A DNA stretch of 64,000 nucleotides from Flavivirga amylovorans (GTDB taxonomy: Bacteria > Bacteroidota > Bacteroidia > Flavobacteriales > Flavobacteriaceae): the NCBI RefSeq assembly GCF_030540875.1, contig NZ_JAUOEM010000008.1, positions 83,714 through 147,713 on the forward strand, in the 5' to 3' direction. The position numbers and the translations under genes were made by a program. Shown one piece after another: positions 16,839-24,143 of the stretch; the stretch's first letter is position 1; every line of letters begins with the position of its first letter. The notes beneath the pieces are model-generated. The model saw only the letters and a program-made list of their open reading frames with translations, had not been told where the DNA came from and did no database searches.

Positions 16839-17195
16839 ATGGAAAAACTAACAAATAAAGAGGAAGAGATCATGCACATAATATGGAAGCTGGAAAAAGC
16901 TTTTGTAAAAGATGTACTCGCTGAAATAAAAAATGACAAACCACATTATAATACACTTTCTACAATCATTAGGAATCTAGAAGATAAAGGCTACGTATCT
17001 TATAATGCTTATGGCAAAACTCATCAGTACTACCCCATTGTTAGTAAAGAGGTTTATAAGAAAAAGTATATGAATTTAGCCATAGACCATTATTTTAACA
17101 ACTCTTATAAAAATATGGTGTCATTTTTTGCCAAGGAAGAAAAAATTAGTGTAAAAGAGCTTAAAGAGATTATTGCACTCATTGAAAAAAAATAA
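16839..17195 (+). CDS. BlaI/MecI/CopY family transcriptional repressor
   Basis: This 118-aa protein is a winged-helix repressor. The start MEKLTNKEEEIMHIIWKLEKAFVKDV and the HYNTLSTIIRNLEDKGYVSY recognition-helix region are typical of the family, and the length is normal. In characterised systems the repressor dimer is inactivated when the partner M56 membrane peptidase senses a signal. Here that partner starts 6 bp downstream. Inverted repeats over the operon's own promoter fit autoregulation. In flavobacteria such pairs are not necessarily linked to beta-lactam resistance, and no beta-lactamase is nearby. Confidence 0.9.
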   Translation: MEKLTNKEEEIMHIIWKLEKAFVKDVLAEIKNDKPHYNTLSTIIRNLEDKGYVSYNAYGKTHQYYPIVSKEVYKKKYMNLAIDHYFNNSYKNMVSFFAKEEKISVKELKEIIALIEKK

Positions 17196-17201
17196 CTAAC
17201 C

Positions 17202-18788
17202 ATGGAATATTTATTAAAAGTTAGTGCCGTTATTACTATTTTTTATATCGTTTACAAAGCTTTTTTGCAGCGCGATACTTTTTTCGAATCGAATAGAGTG
17301 TTTCTTTTATCTGGCTTAATAAGTTCGTTTATTATTCCTTTTCTAGTAATTCCAATATATATTGAACAGGTTCCTACTTTTATATCAAATTATAATTTTG
17401 GAGATACTCCTGTTGAAAATGTAAAAAAGGCTTTTAATATTTTAGATTACTTGCCTACGGTTTATTTAGTAGGCCTTCTTATCTTTTCTATTCGTTTTAT
17501 TATACAATTAGCTTCATTATATGTATTAATTTTAAAAGATAAAAATGTAAAACATGGTGATTTTAGATTTGTAAAAGTCAATACAAATGTTTCCCCATTT
17601 TCTTTTTTTAACTGGATTGTTTACAATCCAAATCAATTTAATAAAACCGAGTTAGATCAAATTATTGCACACGAAAAAGTACATGTAAAACAATACCATT
17701 CTATAGATATATTATTTGCACAACTTTCTTGTATTGCACTCTGGTTCAATCCTTTTGTATGGTTATACAATAAAGATTTAAGACAAAATCTAGAGTTTTT
17801 AGCCGACAATTCTGCTATAAACAAAACAAAAAGCAAGAAAGATTATCAATACACTTTACTTAAAACAAGCATGCCATCTCATCAAATGGCCTTAAGTAAT
17901 AATTTTTATAATTCATTAATCAAAAAACGAATCGTTATGTTACACAAATCAAAATCAAAAAAAATTAATCAGTTCAAATTTGCTATAGTAATTCCAATAT
18001 TAACCCTGTTTTTAATGAGCTTTAATACAAAAGAAGTTTATATCAACAAAGCTAAAATTTCTGAAGACACTTTAAGTAATGATGTCATCAAAATTGCAAT
18101 TGCTAAAAAAGACACTGAAACCATCGTTATAACTAAAGATTTTACCGACACTAACTTAGATAACCTCATTAGTAAATTAAAAAAGAAAGATATTACAATT
18201 AAATTTAAAGGTGTTAAACGCAATAGCAGTGGGGAAATAATAGCGATAAAGATTAACGTTGAAACCAAACATTCTAATGCTAATTATAATATTAACTCCA
18301 ATGCTCCTATAAAACCAATAAAAATTACTTTTGATAAAAAGAGGGAAAATATATCTATAGGAAATGTATCGAAAAATCAGAAATATGTCGTTTATAATAA
18401 AAAAGGAAAACCCAAAACACATAAATCTCATGATAATGATGAAATCGAAATAGAACATGAAATTGAAATAGTAGATGAAGACGAAGTAGAACATGAAACA
18501 GAGCATGAAGTTGAAACAGAACAAATCGTTGAAGAAAATAAAATAATCTTAAGTCATGATGCCTTAAAGAATAAAACAAAAACCACTAACAAAATGGCGA
18601 TTTATAATAGCGAAGGTAAAAGCCCAATATACATTGTAAATGGTAAAGAAGTTAAAAAATTAGATTTTGAGGAATTAGACCATGATGATATTAAAAATAT
18701 AAATGTTATAAAAGGAGATGTAGCTATTGAAAAATATGGAGAAAAAGGTAAAAATGGCGTTATAAAAATTATTACTAAAAAAGAATAA
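17202..18788 (+). CDS. M56 family (BlaR1-like) sensor peptidase with TonB-plug-like C-terminus
   Basis: This 528-aa protein starts with four membrane segments in the first 270 residues and a cytoplasmic zinc peptidase motif HEKVH (157-161) in IIAHEKVHVKQYHS. ADNSAIN further on likely carries the third ligand. A further hydrophobic segment near residues 248-264 leads to a long periplasmic part rich in Glu, His and Lys. This ends in PIYIVNGKE...INVIKGDVAIEKYGEKGKNGVI, which resembles the plug segment of TonB-dependent receptors. There is no penicillin-binding sensor domain, so the signal is not a beta-lactam by the known mechanism. It probably controls the upstream BlaI repressor. Confidence 0.85.
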   Translation: MEYLLKVSAVITIFYIVYKAFLQRDTFFESNRVFLLSGLISSFIIPFLVIPIYIEQVPTFISNYNFGDTPVENVKKAFNILDYLPTVYLVGLLIFSIRFIIQLASLYVLILKDKNVKHGDFRFVKVNTNVSPFSFFNWIVYNPNQFNKTELDQIIAHEKVHVKQYHSIDILFAQLSCIALWFNPFVWLYNKDLRQNLEFLADNSAINKTKSKKDYQYTLLKTSMPSHQMALSNNFYNSLIKKRIVMLHKSKSKKINQFKFAIVIPILTLFLMSFNTKEVYINKAKISEDTLSNDVIKIAIAKKDTETIVITKDFTDTNLDNLISKLKKKDITIKFKGVKRNSSGEIIAIKINVETKHSNANYNINSNAPIKPIKITFDKKRENISIGNVSKNQKYVVYNKKGKPKTHKSHDNDEIEIEHEIEIVDEDEVEHETEHEVETEQIVEENKIILSHDALKNKTKTTNKMAIYNSEGKSPIYIVNGKEVKKLDFEELDHDDIKNINVIKGDVAIEKYGEKGKNGVIKIITKKE

Positions 18789-18815
18789 AATAATCATAGC
18801 AAATGATATGATTTT

Positions 18816-18846
18816 AAGACACTCGATATTGAGTGTCTTTTTTTAT
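18816..18846 (+). terminator. Terminator of the BlaI/M56 operon
   Basis: AAGACACTC pairs with GAGTGTCTT around a 6-nt loop and is followed by a run of T, 28 bp after the M56 stop codon. A second A/T-rich hairpin (18859-18892) follows. Confidence 0.85.
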
Positions 18847-19277
18847 GTTTTATAATTAAAAAAAGATGAAATTGATAAAAAACATCTTTTTTAAAGCAAA
18901 TTCCCTCTAGACAATTGAAAAAACACTCAAAACACCTCTACAATTGTTAAATATTAAAACAAAAAATACGAATATTAATTACATAATATAACTTTCATAT
19001 AGGAAGTCACTTAAACATGGTAATCAATTCCATTTTATCACTTACAAATTTATATTTAATTTCATCGATTTTCATTAAAACGTTTGGTAAACATATGGGT
19101 AAATATATATCTTCAGTAAACATTGATACAAATAGTCTATTTAATAACCCTTAAAACCTGAAAATATGATCACACTTGCCAAACTTATAATGGATGTAAT
19201 ATTAATTATTATCTCAATTATATAAATTTCACTAAATGTAAAACTTAGTCTAGAATAAGTTTTACTATTTTTATAAA
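18847..19277. other. Gene-poor intergenic stretch
   Basis: About 430 bases with no convincing gene. It starts with a hairpin at 18859-18892 (AAAAAAGATG paired with CATCTTTTTT). A 19-codon hydrophobic ORF starts at ATG 19166, but without a recognisable promoter it is not called a gene. Confidence 0.5.
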
Positions 19278-19430
19278 ATGCAAAAGCAAGTATTTAAATT
19301 TTTAGCGAAGGTTAATAAAATAGTTTTACCAAGTTATTCAAAACAACGATTAGACTTAGCAAAAGCGAATAAGCTACAAATGGCAATTATTGGCTGGAGA
19401 TGGTTTATTACTAAAAATGCTTTGGATTAA
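19278..19430 (+). CDS. Small basic protein (50 aa)
   Basis: This 50-codon ORF runs from ATG 19278 to TAA 19428-19430. The peptide is basic (MQKQVFKFLAKVNKIVLPSY, then a KQRLDLAKANKLQMAI segment and a GWRWFITKNALD tail). I recall similar ~50-aa proteins, with LAK.NK..LPS...RLDL.KA.KLQ and TKNALD blocks, in many flavobacterial genomes; some are labelled SsrA-binding without good reason. The function is unknown. An inverted repeat GGATTAATTT/AAATTAATCC (19424-19450) overlaps the stop and may stabilise the 3' end. Confidence 0.65.
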   Translation: MQKQVFKFLAKVNKIVLPSYSKQRLDLAKANKLQMAIIGWRWFITKNALD

Positions 19431-19450
19431 TTTAATTTTAAAATTAATCC

Positions 19451-19688
19451 AATCGGCATAAGGTAACTAGAGGATCTTTTATTCTATTCTTATGGCTCAT
19501 AAAATTTTAACTTAAAATCTGTGGATATAAAAATTCATTCAAATCTTACATACGTTTATAAAACTTAAAAACTACAAATATTATATTCATATAAAGAAAT
19601 CATCAGAAACATAATTAATAAAATACAAAACCTTGTAAATCAATTTTTGTGCAAAGTTTTTTATTCAAATAAATTTTTGTGCCGATTA
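19451..19688. other. Intergenic stretch with a short direct repeat
   Basis: No gene is supported here. The words AATTTTTGTGC occur twice, near 19640 and 19672, each resembling the downstream half of a TAnnTTTG promoter but lacking the TA. The remainder is plain A/T-rich sequence. Confidence 0.4.
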
Positions 19689-19817
19689 TTACGGATCCAG
19701 TACACAAAAACACCATCGATATAGCGAAAACATGTTATAAAATACCAAAACTGTAGATTGCATATTTAACACAATATCTACTATACCAAGAACAGCATTA
19801 ATAGTTTTTTTATCCAT
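19689..19817 (-). CDS. Possible 42-aa hydrophobic peptide divergent from the LexA-like gene
   Basis: The ORF reads from ATG (19817) to TAA (19689-19691) on the minus strand. The peptide starts MDKKTINAVLGIVDIVLN and is largely hydrophobic, with one likely membrane-spanning stretch and a Trp/Cys-rich end. A TAGCTTTG box on the minus strand (19848-19855) would place the transcription start about 25 nt before the ATG, next to repressor-like GCTACA half-sites. No homologue is known to me. A chance ORF cannot be excluded. Confidence 0.3.
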   Translation of the reverse strand: MDKKTINAVLGIVDIVLNMQSTVLVFYNMFSLYRWCFCVLDP

Positions 19818-19839
19818 GGTAATAGACTTTTTTATTCAC

Positions 19840-19888
19840 GCTACAATCAAAGCTACATTATTAAGCATTTATTGCTTATATTTGTAGC
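19840..19888. promoter_or_regulatory. LexA-like promoter/operator region
   Basis: TATATTTG at 19877-19884 is the plus-strand -7 box, only 8 bp before the ATG at 19892, implying a very short or absent leader. Half-sites GCTACA occur at 19840-19845 and 19852-19857, and the inverted TGTAGC at 19883-19888. The palindrome AAGCA-N5-TGCTT lies at 19863-19877. These flank both the plus-strand box and a minus-strand TAGCTTTG box, so one repressor could control both directions. Confidence 0.5.
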
Positions 19889-19891
19889 ATC

Positions 19892-20659
19892 ATGAAAATA
19901 ATATCAAAAAACATTCGGCATTTAAGACATTTAAAGGAACTTACTCAAGAAAATCTGGCAGATAACCTACAAGTACCTCGTTCGCGTATTAGCTCTTATG
20001 AAGAAGGACGCTCTGCTCCTACTATTGAGATGCTTATTTTAATTTCAGATTATTTTAAATTACCCATTGATATTTTATTACGTAACGACTTAACAAAAGC
20101 TACGGATACATCTTTTATTGAAGTTGGTAACCAACGAGTCTTGTTTCCTATTACTGTAGATAACGATAATAATAACTTAATAGAAGTGGTTCCTATAAAA
20201 GCATCTGCTGGGTATTTAGCTGGTTATGATGACCCAGAGTATATTGAACATTTAGAGAAAATTAAGCTTCCATTTTTACCCACAGGAAAACATAGAGCCT
20301 TTCCTATAAAAGGAGATTCTATGTTACCCATGAAAAGTGGCTCTTATGTTGTTGGCCGTTTTATTGAAGATAGAAATGATATAAAAAGTGGAAAAACCTA
20401 CATATTGGTAACTCTTAATGATGGTATGGTTTATAAAAGAGTGATAAATAACATAGAGCTTAATAATTCGCTACTCTTAATATCTGATAATAAAATGTAT
20501 CATGACTTTAGTGTCCCTATGAATGAAGTTCTTGAAATTTGGGAGTTTACTTGTAGTATCAATACTCAGGAATATGATGAACATGAACTAAAAATAAGCA
20601 GTATTATTAATATGTTTAACGATTTAGGGGTTGAATTAAAAGCTTTAGAAAAACGGTAA
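19892..20659 (+). CDS. XRE-type HTH / S24 peptidase (LexA-like) repressor
   Basis: This 255-aa protein has an N-terminal XRE helix-turn-helix (residues 5-60, LTQENLADNLQVPRSRISSYEEG). A C-terminal S24 peptidase domain follows, with Ser143 in KGDSMLPM and Lys182 in GMVYKRV. Their 39-residue spacing matches the LexA Ser-Lys dyad. Ala-Gly pairs at 106-107 and 110-111 (ASAGYLAGY) are candidate self-cleavage sites. The domain pair is that of phage-type repressors and of Bacteroidota LexA-like proteins that respond to RecA. The nuclease gene starts 2 bp after its stop, making a likely DNA-damage operon. Confidence 0.85.
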   Translation: MKIISKNIRHLRHLKELTQENLADNLQVPRSRISSYEEGRSAPTIEMLILISDYFKLPIDILLRNDLTKATDTSFIEVGNQRVLFPITVDNDNNNLIEVVPIKASAGYLAGYDDPEYIEHLEKIKLPFLPTGKHRAFPIKGDSMLPMKSGSYVVGRFIEDRNDIKSGKTYILVTLNDGMVYKRVINNIELNNSLLLISDNKMYHDFSVPMNEVLEIWEFTCSINTQEYDEHELKISSIINMFNDLGVELKALEKR

Positions 20660-20661
20660 TA

Positions 20662-21993
20662 ATGTACACCATAATAGATGTTGAAACGACAGGCGAAGGA
20701 AATAAAATCACAGAAATTTCTATTTTTAAATATGATGGCACACAAATTATTGATGAATTTACATCCTTAGTCAACCCCGAAATTTCTATTCCAGTTTATA
20801 TTACTACTTTAACAGGTATTGATAATGCCATGGTAGCAAATGCTCCAACATTTTCTGAGATTGCAGAAGATATTTTAGCCATTACAGAAGATACTATTTT
20901 TGTTGCTCATAGCGTGAATTTTGATTATAACATAATACGCAATGAGTTTAAAAACATTGATCTTGATTTTAGAAGAAAAAAATTATGTACAGTAAGACTC
21001 TCTAGAAAACTAATTCCTGGACACAAATCCTATAGCTTAGGAAAAATCTGCAAGGCACTAAATATAGATATAAACGGAAGGCACAGAGCTCGAGGCGATG
21101 CCAAAGCTACCGTTATACTTTTCAAAAAATTATTAGATGCCGAAAATGCTGAAAACGTATTCAACGATTTTCTTAAAAAATCATCAAAAGAAGCCACACT
21201 ACCTCCCCATTTACCAAGCTCTGTTTTTAATGATATTCCCAGCAAAGCAGGTATTTATTATTTTAAGAATAAAAAAGGCAAAGTCATTTATGTTGGAAAG
21301 GCAAAAGACTTAAAAAAACGCGTCCTAGGTCATTTTTACAACAAGACCGAAAAGGAACTGAATTTATGTCGAGAAACCGCTGACATCGATTTTGAATTAT
21401 CTGGTAGTGAGCTTATCGCTCTTCTTATGGAAGATGCCGCTATAAAACAATACTTTCCAGAATATAATCAAGCGTCCAAAAGAAACACAAAAGCTTATGG
21501 TATTACTATGTTCGAGGACAGAAACGGCATCATTCATTTAGCTTATAATACTTTAAAAGCAACACCAAACCCATTATTCATATTTTATAATATAACAGAT
21601 TGCAGACAATTTTTAGAACGCCTCTGTACTCAATTTGAATTATGCCCCAAATACTGTCATTTGCAAGAAGGTGTCTCTCATTGTTCACATTACAAAATTA
21701 AAACTTGTCATGGTATTTGTATTGAAAATGAGCCTAGTTACAAATACAATGAACGTGTTTTAAATGGTATAAAGCATACGCTTGAGAAATCTAAAAACTT
21801 AGTTATCAAAGAAAAAGGACGCCATTCTGAAGAAGAAGCATTTGTTCTTATCGAAAATAATGTTTATTTAGGTTATGGTTTTATTAATAAATCAGAACAA
21901 GTAACCACACGTGAAACTTTAAAAAGTTATTTGATTCCCCAAAAAGATAATATAGATGTACAGAAAATATTGAAGAGAATTTCATTCAATTGA
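20662..21993 (+). CDS. DnaQ-like 3'-5' exonuclease fused to a GIY-YIG (UvrC/Cho-like) nuclease
   Basis: This 443-aa protein has two nuclease domains. Residues 1-170 are a DEDDh exonuclease: IIDVETTG (Asp6, Glu8), AHSVNFDYNIIRNEF with the middle Asp, and HRARGDAKAT with the last His and Asp. Residues about 190-290 are a GIY-YIG domain (GIYYFKNKKGKVIYVGKAKDLKKRVLGHF, with Glu in LLMEDAAIK), similar to the N-terminus of UvrC or Cho. A cysteine-rich C-terminal segment follows (FELCPKYCHL, HCSHYKIKTCHGIC). Such fusions act, by inference, in excision of damaged DNA. It is co-transcribed with the LexA-like repressor and ends at a strong terminator. Confidence 0.85.
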   Translation: MYTIIDVETTGEGNKITEISIFKYDGTQIIDEFTSLVNPEISIPVYITTLTGIDNAMVANAPTFSEIAEDILAITEDTIFVAHSVNFDYNIIRNEFKNIDLDFRRKKLCTVRLSRKLIPGHKSYSLGKICKALNIDINGRHRARGDAKATVILFKKLLDAENAENVFNDFLKKSSKEATLPPHLPSSVFNDIPSKAGIYYFKNKKGKVIYVGKAKDLKKRVLGHFYNKTEKELNLCRETADIDFELSGSELIALLMEDAAIKQYFPEYNQASKRNTKAYGITMFEDRNGIIHLAYNTLKATPNPLFIFYNITDCRQFLERLCTQFELCPKYCHLQEGVSHCSHYKIKTCHGICIENEPSYKYNERVLNGIKHTLEKSKNLVIKEKGRHSEEEAFVLIENNVYLGYGFINKSEQVTTRETLKSYLIPQKDNIDVQKILKRISFN

Positions 21994-22073
21994 TAAGTCA
22001 TAAATGATTTTTTTAAATAATTATATAACGAAAGAGTAACATAAAATGAATTTTAATGAACTTAACTGAAAAC

Positions 22074-22109
22074 AAAAACTCCACAGTTTAGATAAACTGT
22101 GGAGTTTTT
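22074..22109 (+). terminator. Strong terminator of the LexA-like operon
   Basis: AACTCCACAGTTT (22077-22089) pairs perfectly with AAACTGTGGAGTT (22094-22106) around a 4-nt loop, with flanking A and T runs. It lies 80 bp after the nuclease stop. Confidence 0.9.
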
Positions 22110-22118
22110 AATTAAATA

Positions 22119-22152
22119 GAACTTATTTTGTGACCTCGACAGGACTTTCAAA
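22119..22152. repeat. Degenerate direct copy of the tRNA-Arg 3' end
   Basis: The stretch GAACTTATTTTGTGACCTCG (22119-22138) and following ACAGGACTTTCAAA is a diverged copy of 22231-22264, which covers the 3' end of tRNA-Arg and its flank. The copies are 112 bp apart in the same orientation. This could be the scar of an integration at the tRNA 3' end or a decayed tandem tRNA. Confidence 0.5.
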
Positions 22153-22189
22153 GAACATCCTGACAAAGCTCCGCTTTGAAAATAGTACA

Positions 22190-22225
22190 AACAAAAAAAC
22201 GCTCAAGCAAGCTTGGCGTTTTTCT
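22190..22225 (-). terminator. Terminator of tRNA-Arg
   Basis: The arms AACGC-T-CAAGC and GCTTG-GCGTT pair with a single bulged base. On the minus strand the hairpin is followed by a T run. It lies 20 bp downstream of the tRNA 3' end. Confidence 0.75.
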
Positions 22226-22244
22226 TAATTGAACTATTTATTCG

Positions 22245-22318
22245 TGACCACGGCAGGATTCAAACCTGCAACCTCTTGAGCCGTAATCAAGTGCGCTATT
22301 CAGTTGCGCCACGTGGCC
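22245..22318 (-). tRNA. tRNA-Arg (anticodon ACG)
   Basis: This 74-nt tRNA folds fully: acceptor GGCCACG with CGTGGTC, D stem GCGC/GCGC, anticodon stem CTTGA/TCAAG around loop TTACGGC (anticodon ACG, reads CGN), and T arm GCAGG-TTTGAAT-CCTGC. CCA is not encoded. Adenosine-to-inosine editing at position 34 (TadA) would be needed for full CGN decoding. A promoter lies upstream and a terminator downstream, so it is its own unit. Confidence 0.95.
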
Positions 22319-22331
22319 TTTTTTGTGGCTG

Positions 22332-22363
22332 CAAATATAGTATTTTTATTAAAACATCACCAA
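22332..22363 (-). promoter_or_regulatory. Promoter of tRNA-Arg
   Basis: On the minus strand, TTG (22361-22363) and TATATTTG (22332-22339) are separated by 21 bp. The box ends 13 bp before the first tRNA base. Confidence 0.75.
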
Positions 22364-22380
22364 ATTTTTATTCCAAATTT

Positions 22381-22397
22381 GTAATTCATTACTTTTG
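22381..22397 (+). promoter_or_regulatory. Promoter box of the Crp-family gene overlapping a palindrome
   Basis: TACTTTTG at 22390-22397 matches TAnnTTTG. The palindrome GTAAT-TC-ATTAC (22381-22392) overlaps its first bases, suggesting possible autorepression. The ATG at 22401 lies only 3 bp after the box, so the transcript is probably leaderless. Confidence 0.45.
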
Positions 22398-22400
22398 AAT

Positions 22401-23030
22401 ATGGGAAAGGAATTATTATATCAAAAATTTAATCATATTTTAGATAACACACTTATCAGTGAAATTGAAAAAGTGGGTACTATAAGAACATTTTTAAAAG
22501 ATGATATTATTATCGATATTAATCAACCATTACAGTATATACCGCTTTTATTAAGTGGAAATATTAAAATACTTCGGGAAGATAATGATGGTAACGAATT
22601 ACTCATTTACTTTTTAGAAGCAGGAGAAACTTGTACAATGTCATTAACCTGTTGTATGGGGACTTCTAGAAGTAAAATTAGAGCTGTTGCCGAAAAAGAT
22701 TCAAGTCTTATCATGATTCCCGTTCAAAACATGCAAGTATGGTTTCATAATAATGAAAGTTGGAGAAATTTCATCTTAGAAAGTTACCAAACCCGTTTTG
22801 ATGAAATGCTAGAAGCTATAGATAATCTTGCTTTTATGAAAATGGATGAACGGCTTTATAAATACCTAGTTAATAAAGTTAAACTTCACACCTCTAAAAC
22901 TATTATAGCCAAGCATCAAGATATCGCAGAAGATCTGCATACATCTCGTGTTGTTATCTCCAGGCTTTTAAAGCAATTTGAAAACGAAAATAAAATAAAA
23001 CTTAGCAGGAATAAAATTGAAGTTTTGTAA
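22401..23030 (+). CDS. Crp/Fnr family transcriptional regulator of the sulfide cluster
   Basis: This 209-aa regulator uses the ATG at 22401; a TTG start two codons earlier (22395) is possible but overlaps the promoter box. The N-terminal half is a cyclic-nucleotide-binding fold (LSGNIKILRE, GNELLIYFLEAGE). The C-terminal half is a winged helix with HQDIAEDLHTSRVVISRLLKQFE. Three cysteines (78, 84, 85 in ETCTMSLTCCMG) sit where effector-sensing would occur and could react with sulfane sulfur. Palindromes at matching positions in two downstream promoters of the cluster make it the probable activator of the sulfur genes. Confidence 0.85.
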   Translation: MGKELLYQKFNHILDNTLISEIEKVGTIRTFLKDDIIIDINQPLQYIPLLLSGNIKILREDNDGNELLIYFLEAGETCTMSLTCCMGTSRSKIRAVAEKDSSLIMIPVQNMQVWFHNNESWRNFILESYQTRFDEMLEAIDNLAFMKMDERLYKYLVNKVKLHTSKTIIAKHQDIAEDLHTSRVVISRLLKQFENENKIKLSRNKIEVL

Positions 23031-23105
23031 TTATTATTTCTTAAACATAGCTTTCCTCAACAAACCTGTCCAAAACAAACAATCAAATTTAGCCACCAGT
23101 AATAA

Positions 23106-23149
23106 GTAACATTTATTACAAAACTTCCTTTAGTTTAGCTCTACATTTG
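23106..23149 (+). promoter_or_regulatory. Promoter of the YeeE/YedE genes with a Crp-type site
   Basis: GTAACATTTATTAC (23106-23119) is a near-palindrome of Crp/Fnr type. TACATTTG (23142-23149) is the -7 box and no TTG lies at -33. The site starts 36 bp before the box, putting its centre near -42, the usual place for class-II activation. The layout is the same at 24943-24986. Confidence 0.6.
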
Positions 23150-23168
23150 TAATAAAATTATAGTAAAA

Positions 23169-23726
23169 ATGGAATACATTTTAAATCCTTGGCCATGGTA
23201 TGTATCTGGTCCATTAATCTCCTTAGTCATGGCATTGTTACTCTATTTCGGTAAGACATTTGGTATGTCTTCCAACCTTAGAACCATGTGTTCAATTATA
23301 GGAGCTGGAAAAACAACATCTTTTTTTAAATTTAATTGGAAAGAACAAATATGGAATTTAATTGTTGTTTTGGGAGCCATTATTGGTGGTTTTATAACAA
23401 CCCACTATCTATCTAATGATAGTTTGACCGATTTAAATCCAGCCACTGTAGTTGAGCTTCAAAATATGGGATTTGAAAATTCTGGAGCTACATTAGTTCC
23501 CAATGAAATGTATAGCATTGAAGCACTAACATCTCCTAAAGGATTACTCCTTTTAATTTTAGGTGGTTTATTAGTTGGTTTTGGCACACGCTATGCTGGT
23601 GGTTGTACTTCTGGTCATGCTATAACTGGTCTTAGTAGTTTACAAAAGCCATCACTAATAGCCGTCATAGGCTTTTTTATTGGCGGATTAATCATGACTA
23701 ATTTTATTTTACCCTTAATCTTTTAA
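23169..23726 (+). CDS. YeeE/YedE family sulfur transporter, larger half
   Basis: This 185-aa membrane protein has about four to five hydrophobic segments. It carries the signature GFGTRYAGGCTSGHAITGLS, whose Cys is the conserved thiosulfate or persulfide relay residue of the YeeE/YedE family. In this family such split pairs together correspond to one full-length YeeE. Characterised members import thiosulfate; here the substrate is more likely a sulfane-sulfur species, judging by the cluster. The partner half starts 3 bp downstream. Confidence 0.88.
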   Translation: MEYILNPWPWYVSGPLISLVMALLLYFGKTFGMSSNLRTMCSIIGAGKTTSFFKFNWKEQIWNLIVVLGAIIGGFITTHYLSNDSLTDLNPATVVELQNMGFENSGATLVPNEMYSIEALTSPKGLLLLILGGLLVGFGTRYAGGCTSGHAITGLSSLQKPSLIAVIGFFIGGLIMTNFILPLIF

Positions 23727-23729
23727 ATC

Positions 23730-24143
23730 ATGAAATATCTAAAATTTTTATTAGTTGGCATTTTTTTCGGAATTGTTTTAGTAAAATCTGAAGCTGTTTC
23801 ATGGTATAGAATATATGAAATGTTTAGATTTCAATCATTTCATATGTATGGTATTATAGGTACTGCTATTGCTTCCGGGATCTTATTTCTTCAAATTTCA
23901 AAAAGAGGGATTGTAAAGAGTATAAAAGGAGCCGATATTTTTGTTCCCAAAAAAGAAAAAGGAATTACTAGGTATATAATAGGCGGTATTATTTTTGGAT
24001 TCGGTTGGGCACTTATTGGAGCATGCCCTGGTCCAATGTACATCCTATTAGGCACTGGTGTTTATAGCATGATCGTTGTAATAATCGCAGCCATTTTAGG
24101 CACATATATTTATGGAGTTTTAAAAGACAAACTCCCTCACTAA
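23730..24143 (+). CDS. YeeE/YedE family sulfur transporter, smaller half (DUF6691-like)
   Basis: This 137-aa membrane protein has about four hydrophobic segments. It includes FRFQSFHMYGIIGTAI near the start and the conserved GFGWALIGACPGPMYILLGTG, with the Cys of the second YeeE half. Its start lies 3 bp after the preceding gene's stop, and its stop abuts the TauE gene start with no gap. The two halves probably assemble in the inner membrane as one sulfur channel. Confidence 0.88.
   Translation: MKYLKFLLVGIFFGIVLVKSEAVSWYRIYEMFRFQSFHMYGIIGTAIASGILFLQISKRGIVKSIKGADIFVPKKEKGITRYIIGGIIFGFGWALIGACPGPMYILLGTGVYSMIVVIIAAILGTYIYGVLKDKLPH

Noticed and set aside
19166..19225. A 19-codon hydrophobic ORF in the gap before the 50-aa gene.
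   Set aside because: No promoter or conserved feature is seen, and such short ORFs are common by chance in A/T-rich DNA.
22381..22392. GTAATTCATTAC as a third activating Crp site matching the two sulfide promoters.
   Set aside because: The half-site spacing is 2 rather than 4 bp and it overlaps the -7 box, so at most it is a repressor site.
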